A DNA stretch of 64,000 nt from the NCBI GenBank assembly GCA_013399875.1, contig VXAZ01000388.1, positions 62,001-126,000 of the forward strand, read 5' to 3'. This DNA comes from Gymnorhina tibicen. Its lineage: Eukaryota > Chordata > Aves > Passeriformes > Artamidae. Positions 24,901 to 36,100 of this stretch are shown piece after piece. Each line of letters begins with the position of its first letter. The stretch's first letter is position 1. Below the pieces are notes generated by a model. That model worked only from the letters and a program-made list of their open reading frames with translations. It was not told the origin of the DNA and searched no databases. The translations under genes were made by a program, and so were the position numbers.

Positions 24901-27084
24901 ATTGCTCACAGCTGGATCTCCATGTGAAAGGCACAGTGAGTGCCAAATTCATCCCCTAAGAGCTCGAAGGGGAGCATCTCCATGACTTCGGCTCCCATCC
25001 TCAGGCAGAGGGGTTCAGGAAACGCATGCAAACCCCACATCATCTTTGTGGATACAGGGATCCATTAACACAAGTGTCCTTGAACCACAAAGGAGCAGGA
25101 ACCCCCCTGACATCATGGGGTGGTGCGAAGGGATTGCCCGAGGTGCGCTCTCGGCACTGATAAATGCACGGAACTTATCCTGACATTCCCTCTGCCACAT
25201 TTCTTTGCTCAAGAAAAATGTTCAGCATCTCCTTATCCCTGCTCATTTCCGATGTGGTTTCTACTTTCCCCAGGGTCACAGGCAGCGACAGGCATCCCTG
25301 AGGCTTATTTGTGTTTGGAGCCATCTGCTAAAGCAGGGAGGGTTGAAGGAGCCTACAGTAAGAAGGAGCCACTGAAGAGCACTGTGGTTTCCTTGGTAGG
25401 GGTGACCAAGTGACTAAAAATCATTTGGTTTATTCCCTCTTCCCAGAGGTCTCAAATAATGCGATGGCTCAGCTCCAACAACACCATCTCTCCCAGCAGC
25501 ATGGTTCATACTATCTTGGACAAGGCAGAAGGCTGCAACTCCAGAAACACATGCTTAATTACGCTGCAGCACACCCACTGCCTCACTCGGTCTGGTTTGC
25601 AGGGAAGGGGGAATACTGGGATGTTTCACCCCCCAGACATCCACACCCGACTCCTGACAGCTTGCAGGTGCCCACTCTGTCCCCTCAGCCACCACACCCC
25701 TTCACTAACCGGTCTGCAAACGAACTACAAAAGCCTTAATCCTGCAAACAGCTTCTGTATGAGGGAGAGACCGGAATCGCTGCCAGCTCTGCGGGAGGGG
25801 GAGAGCAGAAACCGTCCCCAGCACAGGGACAGTCACACAAAGGCCACATTGTCCCACACTGCAATTAACTCCAGGCGAAAAAAAAAGCCAAGGCTTTCTA
25901 TTTGCGAAGGGGCAAGGCTTTTCTAGGACATATCCAGCAGATGGCAGGTCCCTGCCCTGCAACGTGCAGGATGTTGCTTGTGCACCCAAAAACCACTTAG
26001 GGTACAGACCCCTGTGGCAGCTGGTGCTCCTGCCTGCTCAAGGAGCTGCACTTTCAGTGTATCATCCCCAGCCTACACTCGCAGGCGTTTTTCTAATATC
26101 AGTTTTACAGGGGAAACAAGATCCAAAGGCTTTCAAAACCTCTTTACAATTTGTCGGCACTTTCCTCAGGCTGGAAGGGATGAAGTTATTGGGAATATCA
26201 TGAAACAAGTGCCACATCACCTCTTTGAAACTCAAATAGCAAGAGACCACATTAAGTCTTCAAATATTAATCTGTACTTACCAACTAATCAGCACTGACA
26301 AAAATAACCCATCTAATTATCAGAACACTACCACCTAAATAATGAATTATATGCCTTATTAAAAAGTATAATAGATTAGAGGACGTGAAACAATTGCAAT
26401 TAGTAAAACAAGAAACGCTGGGAAACAAAAAACCCTACAAGTGTGATCTGAATTGCATAAATTAATGTTCCAAAATAGCGACTGATCTCCTCCGACACAT
26501 CAAACGACAGGAACTTTTGAAGCCTATCACAAGGCAGTGAATGCAATTCACCTTAAAATTGCTGAAAACTCATATTAAGACATGGTCTTTGCTGCTCAGA
26601 GTGTTGCTTTGTCCATGACACATCCCCAGCCTGGGGAGGCTTGTTACTGGGAGCGAGCCCACTTCTGTGCATGTAATTGCTTTGTTAGGAGGAGATGGGG
26701 TGGGGGACAGGGATGCTGCACAGATAACAGCCAGGGGAACGAGGGATGCCTCCAAGCATTCAACACAGGAAGCATTATCAGTTTTCCTTTAATGTCACGG
26801 GGCCCCTCGGTGCTGCACGTTAACCAGACCCAGCCCCTGCCCTATATAACAGCACGAGGCGGGGAGGGAGGTGAGGGACACACTCATGAAACCTGTCCCT
26901 CACTGCCCTCGGTCCAGCTTTCCATCCCACATGTGCCCCCATGGACAATGAGGCATTTCCCCATCCCAGGGCTACTCAAGCCTATGCTTTTGGTGAAACA
27001 CCCCCCAGTACCATGTTTAGCCCTTTGCTCATTGACCCTGACATTGTTACCAGCACAACATACACATCTTGGGCTCTCTGACGG

Positions 27085-27345
27085 AGGGCAGGGTTAGATG
27101 GGATATCGGGAAGAAATTCTTGGGTGTGAGGGTGGGGAGGCCCTGGCACAGGGTGCCCAGAGAAGCTGTGGCTGCCCCAAGATCCCTGGCAGTGTCTAAG
27201 GCCAGGTTGGATGGGGCTTGGAGCACCCTGGGCTAGTGGAGGGTGTCCCTGCCATGGCAGGGGGTGGAATGGGGTGAGCTTTAAGGTCCCTTCCAAGCCA
27301 AACCATTCAGGGTTTTTGTGATCTTTGCAGAGATTCTATGACAGA
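27085..27345 (+). mobile_element. CR1 LINE 3' fragment
   Basis: A plus-strand copy covering about 250 bp of the 3' untranslated part: GAAGAAATTCTTGGGTGTGA, GGAGGCCCTGGCACAGGGTG, AGAAGCTGTGGCTGCCC, AAGGCCAGGTTGGATGGGGC and GGTCCCTTCCAAGCCAAACC. The terminal octamer region is disrupted: a short T-rich insertion separates the CCATTCAGG end from a final ATTCTATGA at about 27335-27343. No coding sequence is left. Confidence 0.9.
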
Positions 27346-29596
27346 TATCCATGGTCTGCAAGATTCTCCAAGTTCTCAACCCCCCTCTGCAGTCTTCAAA
27401 CGCCAAGGGGTGAATAAATCCCAAAAATGCTGTTGGCTTTCTTTTTTCACCAGGACTACTGCTGTTCCATCCTCTGCAATATTTACCTTTCCAGGGCTTT
27501 AATGCTTGCTGCAGTCCTGACACCACTCAGCCGCAGAACACACTCCTAATTGTACCCCAAGGTATAGCACAGAAGAAAAAATGTAGCACAAAAAGAAACC
27601 AAAAAAGCTTTAGAGAAAAAAACCCCTAAATTGTTGATTGCAAAATATTTTTAAATAAATAAAAGAAATCCCAAACTCTACGTGTCTTTGAGATGGTATA
27701 ATAGCACCTGAACAAAGGTCATTGATCTTTAAAATAACATCCTCCTTCCAACCAAGAAGAAAGATAATGAAATTCTTCTTCAGTTTAAAGCAGCCTTTTA
27801 ATAACCTGAGTGCTGTTCATGTGGACTAGAGGTTATGACAAGGACAGAGTAACTCACTTCCTGTTCAAAATTAATTTTATTTAGCTCAGCCCTCAATAAT
27901 TAATGCCATTCCTTGTAAACACATCCCCAAATGTCTCCCTCCAATAACCTGCACCAACTTAAGGGAAGAAAAAGAGGCTTTTGGTTAAACTGTCCCTTGT
28001 AGTGGTCAATACATTTTAACTCACAGCTGGGTTTACAGCATTTTTCTCCTCACAGATAATCAATAGGTACCCTCATTAAAATAAAGTATTTTTGATTTAA
28101 TATTCTAGTTTACTCCACCTTTCAAAAGAGGTTTTCCCTCAAAAGAATGTGTTAACACTTCACACAAAAATATTTTGCATCTGAGCTCACTTTGAAAGGA
28201 GAGTTTCAGCTGGAGACAATTAGGAAGGTCAGGAATACAACCCAAAGAGCAGAGGGGAGGGGATGATGCACGGGCAGGGGCTGAAACCCCTCTATACATT
28301 AATTTAACTTGGAGCATGTGGCTGTTCACACCGAAGCCTGGAACTGGTGGGGCACTTAAAATCTCACATAGGAACACCTGGATGTGTAGATCCTTCCAGA
28401 GAAAAGAGTCAGCCTTTAATTCAGGCATTTTGCATTATGCTAGAAAACAAACATTTTCAGTTCAAGCTAAAAATGTACAACCTCTTGCCTACTTGCAGCT
28501 CTGCCACCGAGTGTGTCAATGCATGGGAAAGAGAAAATGACTGGAGAAGAAGTTAACTCCAACCCAAGGTGAAGCCAAGTTGTTTGTTTTCATTACTAAA
28601 ACCCACAGAAAAGAAATGCAAAACACGAAACAGCCCAAAGCCAACAGTGAAATTCACATTCAGTTGGAGGATTTTCCGAGGGTAAATGTTTGTTTTTATC
28701 CCAGTGCACTTAGGTCAGCTTGAATTTATGTTAATACCATCAAGAGAGCAGTGCCAAAATACTCAGTGCCTGACAACCTGTAGGTTAGGGGGTTTTTTTA
28801 ACTATTAATTTGTCCTGAATGTAACCACCCAGCACTGCCCCTTTCACACTGCACACCAGTGTAAAGTCTGCAGCACCTACAGTAACACTGATTTTGGCCA
28901 CAATCCATGGAGACTGCAGACAGCCCAATACCCTCATTTATTCTAAGAATTATTTTCTCACTAAATCCCCAATCTCTACATTTTTGCCAGCTACCATGAG
29001 CATGGTGGCATTTGCTTCCCAGTTTGCCATCCCTTGCCTACCTTTCCATCCTAAATCACTGTCCTGCCCGACGCTAGCAACACTAAGTTTATCACCAGTT
29101 GTGAATTTAATTAACATGTTGTTTCTCCCTTCAACCAGATCATTAATGGAGTTGATAAATCAAATGTGCCATTGTACTCCATAACAGTGGATTTGTGATA
29201 TTCCCCAGAGGTCAGAGGCCACACAAACTGAGGGATGAAATTCACTGAGACATAAATACAGCATCCTCGTCTGTGACAGTCGGATACAATCATACTCCAG
29301 TGATGTGAGCATTATGTAAGAGAACTTTGTATCTGGCCTCTTCCACAGAAATGCCACAAGACCAATACAGAAAAACAAAAGCTGGCTGACAGCCCATTTC
29401 ATACATTGCTTCTCATTCTCCTTTCATTTGTGCTGCCAGGTCAGTAATATTTACTTTTGTTTCATAAGAGCTTGGGTAGAAAAATACCACCAGGGCAGTA
29501 TTTTTATTTATTTTGAATGAAGGATGGAGATTAAAATGTGGAACGCTCTGATTGTTGTCCTTGAGACTGCCTGGGATCTTTTGCCCCCTCTTATGA
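27346..29596. other. Non-coding stretch, nothing recognised
   Basis: AT-rich sequence with frequent stops; the longest open frame is 107 codons (28105-28428, minus) and is not recognisable. A/T homopolymer runs occur around 27590-27670. No repeat family or CpG cluster is visible. Confidence 0.6.
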
Positions 29597-29716
29597 GAAT
29601 GAGCTGGATGCAGCTTGGAGCAACCTGGTCCAGTAGAAGATCCCCATGGCAGGGGATTGGAATTGGATGATCTTTAAGGTCCCTTAAAACCCCAAACAAT
29701 CTCTGATTCTATCATT
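29597..29716 (+). mobile_element. CR1 LINE 3' fragment, diverged
   Basis: A short plus-strand CR1 tail: GCAGCTTGGAGCAACCTGGT, CCATGGCAGGGGATTGG, GATGATCTTTAAGGTCCC, then a degenerate CCCCAAACAATCTCTGATTC and a final ATTCTATCATTGA. Several substitutions relative to the 40.6 and 52.9 kb copies suggest greater age. Confidence 0.85.
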
Positions 29717-30639
29717 GAGCTGGTCCCCACATGCTTACCCAATGCACATCACACACGGCCCCTGGCATTAATGAAATCATTAAGAAAAGAAAACTATCGT
29801 GAGGTTGTGATGAAAACTAAACCCCAAAGCAACACAGATAGCTACTGTCCACTTTGGACCAACCTGTCCAAACCAGCCCCACAACAGCGAGCCTCAGTGT
29901 CCACCACAGATGTCCAGCATGGCAATACCTGTGACCTGAGCACCTGTATGTGGTCCACCAGATTCCTCAGCTACTGGTGCATAGTTTTGCACAAGTAGCA
30001 GCTATCAGAAAGCATCTTAGAAATTAATAAATAAATGAAAACAACAAACCTTGTCTCTCTGCAATCATGTGGCTTGACTTTTATTTCTACTTCTCTCTCT
30101 CTGGCTGAGGAGAAGGTCCCACTTCTGAGAGCAGCAGCAGTGTGGAAGGTTCCCATGGTGAGCTGATTGAAATGCTAATGAACAGGGCAAGGCTGGGTTC
30201 ATACACCCGACAGCACTCACCTCCTCACCTCTTTCACCTGGAGGCCTCAAAGATTAGGGTTCTGGATGTAGGTCACAACCCCAAAACCCCAAGAAGGTCG
30301 CAGTGGATGCTTCGGGACACCAAGACTTGGTAGAAGTGGCGCTCCCTGAGCGGGTCAGGGAGGGGCACTGGGCAATGAGCAGTGCTGGGAACACCCTTGA
30401 GGAACCAACCCTGCTTGCAGGCACCTCCAGATGCGATTTGACGCAAGCACGACAGGGCAGCCTTTCCCAAACACAGCTCCAGTTACACTTAAGCGGCGAT
30501 GCAGCCGGCGGGGAGATGAAGGTGATGGGTGGGATCATCTCGCCCGCTGCCCTGGCTCACGCTACAGTCAGTGGGAAGAGACCGGCACCCCCTGGGGACT
30601 GTGCATCTCCTGCTGGGATGTGTGAAGCGTCTGGGGAGA

Positions 30640-30800
30640 AATGCCCTCCGGAGGAGCCGGTCCCTCCCCGTGCCCGCACCGACCCGCCCGGACGAGCCCC
30701 GCACCTGCCCGAGGGCTCGGCTCCGGCGTGACGAGTCTCGCCGTGGGAGCCCTGCCAAGCTTCGAGCGCCTCGCAATTAACTTTCACAACAAACCAAAGC
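30640..30800. promoter_or_regulatory. Small CpG cluster
   Basis: Roughly 20 CpG dinucleotides fall in about 160 bp (30640-30795) in a GC-rich block, with further scattered CpGs at 30485-30560 and 30850-30960. It is short for a classical CpG island. No GC box, TATA box or convincing splice donor was identified. It could be a minor promoter, a CpG-rich enhancer or an exon fragment of an unseen gene; open frames across it are arginine- and proline-rich and look fortuitous. Confidence 0.4.
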
Positions 30801-33149
30801 CTCAAGAGCTTTTAATCTCCAAGTAAGTAAGAGATGTGGGTCCCCGCCAAGGCTTTTGTGCCCTGGTTTATCGGCGAGGCGCTGATAAGGACCTCGCTGC
30901 TCCGTGTCTGACAACGGGAGCTCCGGTTATCCACCTTCATTTCCACAGCAGGAGAGCCGGGAAAGGCACGGGGTAGCTGTGCAACAGGTTAAAACGCAGG
31001 AAACGTTCTCCCAGCAGTGCAGCCTTATGCAAATAAGCTTGAAAGAAATGCTGAAGAGCAAAGATAAAAATTCCTGCACAGTACCATCCTCTGCAAAAAT
31101 CTGGTTGTGCTGTTCTCCATCCTAAAAAATAAATTAAAAATCTAAAACTATAGAATAGGCATATACATTCAAGATTTCATCACAAAGTAGCTGATCTTCC
31201 CTGCCAGCCATCAGTTACAAGAGGCGAAATAACTACAAAAACAAGTCCGGGCTTGCCTGAATAAACAAGCAGGAAGGAAATTGCTGTGTACAGATCCCAG
31301 CCCGGCAGGATCCTCATCAGGATTCTCTGCTGGCAACAGCACTTGTCACACAGACAGACACCGTGCTCGTGCCTGCGGAGTTCAGCGCCTGACCAGCACC
31401 TCATCGTGATAATACTTTTAATAACACCCGAACAACTCTCCTGTGAGTAACGCGGCTCTCCCGCACGCCCTGCCTCTCCCCGGGGAACGGAGACGCTGCT
31501 GCAGCAGCACACGAGCGCACGCGCTGGCCTCGGCTTCACCCAGCAGCATTTAAGGCAAAATTCAGAAAGAATTGGCTATATATTGCTCAGGACAATACTT
31601 TGGCATCCTCCTTGATTTACTTTGAGCCTCAGCCATTGCATCTGTGGTAACCTATGCCCCCTCTTCCCACCGTTGTTCCCCGACAGACTGGAATAAAGAG
31701 AAACATTCATATTTTTATCTATATTCAAAGTTCTGTGGTGGTTTATTTTCCTCACCATTTTTTACTCGTTTTCAACAATGAAAACTTTTTGGTGTTATTA
31801 ATTACCAACTTAATCCTGCTTTCCTAATGACACGTACACAGATTTACCATGAGATCTGAGCAGCTCTGCTAATCAGGGATAAACCCAGTGTACTAAAGAG
31901 GGTTATACCTTTATATTAGTCTTTCCTGTTGGTCTAATTAATGGTATTACCCTCTAAACTGTGCACATACACTTAAAGTTCAGCTATAATGAAAAAGTGC
32001 TGCAAAAGAACCAGAGTGTATTAAATAACTTCCTACCAGTTACCTCCAGCACTGTGTCCATCTACTTGTAGCCAACAATATCCATCTCTCTTCTTAGTCA
32101 AGATACTTGGTTTGGTAAGTGGCTTTGGCCATTGATATAAAAAAGCATGAGCAAAATTATCTTCAGAGTATCACTTGATTTTTCTGCTTCCCCTCTCCTC
32201 ACCAGATTGCCACAAGGATATCAACACTCATTTGCTGATTCAAGTCCAGGAAAGATGAAAAACATCAGTGCAGAATAAGCTTGTACTTACATCGGCAGAA
32301 ACAACAGAAAATGAATTAGCAAATGAGAGCTACCTCACAAAACTGCAGTTCAGCAAAATATCCTCCAATTTGGAGTCTTTATGTACAGCTGCAACTAAAA
32401 GGAACCGGAATAAATCACAGCAAGTCTTCAAGGCTCGGATAATTTTCCTTCTTTGAGAGAATCCAAAAGTTCAGCTGCTCCCAGCTCAGACCACACTGGA
32501 GGATCCAACACCAACATTTTTGAAGGTATCTGGGTGACTTCCAGCACGCAGCTGATGTGACACTGGGCAGGGTTCTTGCAGCAGGTATCCCAACCCAACA
32601 GCCAAAGCCCCTCATTTGTGTCTTGACAAGAGATAGGTCCCTGCAGCCACCCAGGGGCTTCTCCAGCCTCACAGGCTTGACCCACACTGCGGCAAAGAAC
32701 TGGATGAGGTCACCCATGTTCCCACAGGTGTCTCACACCAAATTCTCTTAATCCTAACCCTGACCCACCTCCTGGTGTAAGGGCGGTACCAAAGGGTGGA
32801 AACAATCCTTTGAAATCATAGGAACCTTTGCAGCAGCACCAAATCCCATGTGCCCAAGAACCAGGTGTATCAGCAGGTTGATAAGGGCCCTAAAACAGGC
32901 ACAGCCCTGCAAATTTACATCTCAAGGGTGTAAATACTGCTTGTACTGCTCCCAAGGCTACCCATAAAGGGTCTCACCGTGAAGAATATACTTGATTTCT
33001 CCCTGCACAATATTCCCCATCCATCGGAAAACACAGCCGTGCAAAACCAGGTTTAACTGAACATCGTGATGAGGTCAAAGGCATTCGTGCTGACATCACA
33101 GTATGGACAGGCTGTCACTGACAGCCCAGCCAGCTCTGCTCCTCTGATA

Positions 33150-33196
33150 TTATCTGTATCGTTTATCTGCCAACAAGCACAGTTAATGCTTATCTG
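33150..33196 (-). promoter_or_regulatory. Cluster of three GATA-factor sites
   Basis: TTATCTG, the reverse complement of CAGATAA, occurs at 33150-33156, 33163-33169 and 33190-33196, all in one orientation within 47 bp. A/TGATAA/G is the GATA-factor consensus. Three identical extended sites this close are unlikely by chance in a given 50-bp stretch, though across 64 kb such a cluster is less surprising. An erythroid, endodermal or neural enhancer role is inference. Confidence 0.3.
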
Positions 33197-36100
33197 AATA
33201 TGGGGTTTTAATCCTGCAGGGTGGTCATTACCACAGTATTGTCACGCTAATTAACAGGTAGAGCTCTCATGGCTTTTTTATTCGTGTTTCCCCAACCAAA
33301 ATAAAACAAATATAAAATAAGCACAATCCTACATCCCGATTTTGCATCAGGCTATTTCCAGGACCTACAGTCCATGGCAGTCCAACCCTGGCGGCAGAGG
33401 AAACACTACAGTCCACAAACCACAACAGCATCAAAAAAAACCCAGCCCAAGATAATACAGTTCCATTTAAATGGGAAAAAAAAAAAAATCTTTAAGGAAC
33501 CTACAAAGTATTCAAACCTCTTTAGTAAAGTGCTTTCCATTAATCCTGCCACACGTGAAATGCTGAATCAAAGATGTTCAGTAAATGTGCCTATCAGAGG
33601 AATTACGCCCAAAATCAACCTGTTCCCTAATGAGTGCACTCAGAAGAAATGACAGCGATAAGCAGGGCATAGGAGATGTGTTAAATTACATCATTTACCA
33701 AAATACGCTGGAAATGATGCATGTCCAAGGAGGAAAAGTGCATCTAAAGGACCTCTGCAAAGGTGGCAAAATGCAAAGTGCTTTATTGAAGCTTTGCCCT
33801 GCCTGAAAGGAACAGCAGCAGATGGTTCTTGGTGCCATGCTCAGAGTGCCCTCAGCAGCTGTCCAGGGCCACACGCTCGTCCTGGGAGCCACGGCCACTG
33901 CAGACCTTTACACAACTCCAGCAAAACTTGAGCAGCTTGCGAGCAACTTCTGGGAGCGTGAGCGAGTCCCAGAGCTGGAGTGAAGCCAGGCAATGACAAG
34001 GGCATGAGAACGTGGGCAAGCAGGGCAAAGTGACAGCTCGTAAGCCCTGTTCCAGCACGCCCTGTTCACCCCGTTCTCTCCCTTTGATGCCTGTGCACTC
34101 AGCAGCTCCTAAACTGGGGCAGACAGTGCTGGGCAGCAAGCTGGGGACATGCCCACAGGGGGACCTTGGGACCAGCTGGTGGCAATCCACTCGGCTCCTC
34201 TGTTGCCAGGCTCAGTCCCAGCCCTGCCTCACCCAGCAGCGGCTACAACCCCCAAAAGCATCCATGCGCAGCAGCATCAGGACGCCAGGACCTCGCAGGA
34301 ATCCATCCTGAAGCCAACACAACTGCCTGGGTACCTTCTAGTTAATAAATCCTGCAAATAAATCCTTACAATGTGCTACCCCAAACCAGAACTTTTCAAT
34401 ATTAAATACAGCTTTTTCACTAAATAGGTGGCCTTTCCGTGGTTTCTCTATGAGCTTTATATTTTTAAAGGTTGGGGTTTTTTTTCCCCCCCACAGGAGC
34501 TGCACAGCTTTGGCCTCACCACCTCCCTCTGCTTTTCATGGAAATTTAAGAACCCCATTAATCAGCCCTCTCACCCTGAGCTGTCAGTTCTGGACCTCTC
34601 TTGACCGCGAAAGGAGATCAAGCAGGAAACTAAAGCTCATTTGAGCAAACCCTGTGTGGCTTTAAAACAAGCTCCCTTCCCAAGAATGACAAAAACGATC
34701 TTTGCAGATTCAATTACACGATGCAAATGTGGTGGGGAGCACACCGTGTCTCCACCTGAAATGGTTCCCCCGCTCCTGCCTGAGCCATCACTGGCAGGAA
34801 AAAAAATGATAAATTTGGGCAAAGCCATTTAGCAGCTCTGGATATTCTATAGGGGATATAAAAGGTCAAGGAATTCATGTTAAGAATCTGCGCTGGATAA
34901 AACAACAGGTTTTGCCTGAGCAGATAATGCAATAATTGACGAACATAAAAGCAAATAATTGGGTGCATTTAAGGCTAGAACAAACAATGATGAACACAGA
35001 GAGAGAGAATATTTTACCATCGTAGGATGAGGAATCTGTTTTCTGAATGTGCTGCTGTTACACAAAATCACACAAAGGTGTTGTTCAGCTTCAAGGGAGA
35101 CTCCGAAGCCCAACAAGTAACTCCGAGCTGGGCTCTGCTCATCCTCACACCCTTGTTGAGGAGTCACTCCAGTGAAACACTGCAGAGGGACAGGGCTCCA
35201 AGATGAAAACGGATCCTCCAGCATCTCCTCCAGCAGCACTGCTGTGCCCAGACTGCGACAGCCCTGCCTGTGCCCTCCTGCCTTCCACATCAGAGGGCAG
35301 CTGCTCTTCAAAACGCAGCTGCATTTGGAGATTTTCCTACTGAAAATCTCAGTATGGTCCAATAAATCTTTTCAGCAGTCCTCCAGGTTTCTTCTAACGT
35401 TATTTTTCCCTTCCTGCAGCTTAAGAGAGCATCCAGACCATCTAAATCTTTAGCATCAAAAGTAAGTTCCTCAAATCTATTCCTCAAATCAATTTGCTTT
35501 GCTTTCCACCCCTAATAAAGCAAATCTCCCTGGAAAACAGGCAAACACTTCCTGTGCTTGTGCACCTGCAGCAAATTTTGACCCACAACCATATCTTAAA
35601 ACAACTGGAAATACCCTGAAAAAAAATACCATTTTATGATGGGAGGGCAGAGACCACTCAAACCAGCCAAGGACCAAAAGCAGAATCTTACAAATACCTT
35701 TTAACTCAGCCCTAAGGGTTACGGGATACTCCTGTGCACACCTAAAAAAGCAGACGAGGCCAAAACTAAGTATTTTGGGATATGCTGCTGTTAAAAGAGA
35801 GCAAGGAAGCTGCTATTGGGGAATTAGCCACGGCATGACTGCTGCCCAATCCCAGTACAGGGATCCCCACTCAGCTGATGATGGTCAACAGTAATCCCAT
35901 GCTGCTTTTCCCAGTTAATTTCCAAGGAGGATGATGGACAGTTTAGTTAAAAGCAAGAGGCTGGAGCAGTGTGGGTACGCTGCCAGCCTTCATCCTTCAT
36001 CATCTCTGTGCCATGCACACTCACAGGCACTCACCACTGGAAAACTCTCCAGCTGTACAATGACTGAGGAAATAGTTAGCAAGTTCATGTTCTGGCTGAA

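Larger units (their letters stand above)
16386..27084. other. Long non-coding stretch, transposon-poor
   Basis: About 10.7 kb with no recognised CR1. The longest open frames are 173 codons (22609-23130, minus) and 171 codons (26582-27097, plus). Neither shows a domain, signal peptide or splice context, and the second runs to the edge of a CR1. Regulatory-looking sub-blocks are at 16900-17060, 18010-18250, 19140-19480 and 20100-20400, where TAAT- or TAATCC-type words and octamers are intact. A 15-base A run lies at 19710-19724. Confidence 0.5.

Noticed and set aside
26582..27097. 171-codon plus-strand frame with a TATATAA word at 26843-26849
   Set aside because: The TATA word lies inside the frame rather than upstream, there is no domain, and the frame runs up to a CR1 fragment.
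34137..34170. CTCF-like CCCACAGGGGGACC string
   Set aside because: The alignment to the CTCF core needs a shifted base and mismatches at key positions.
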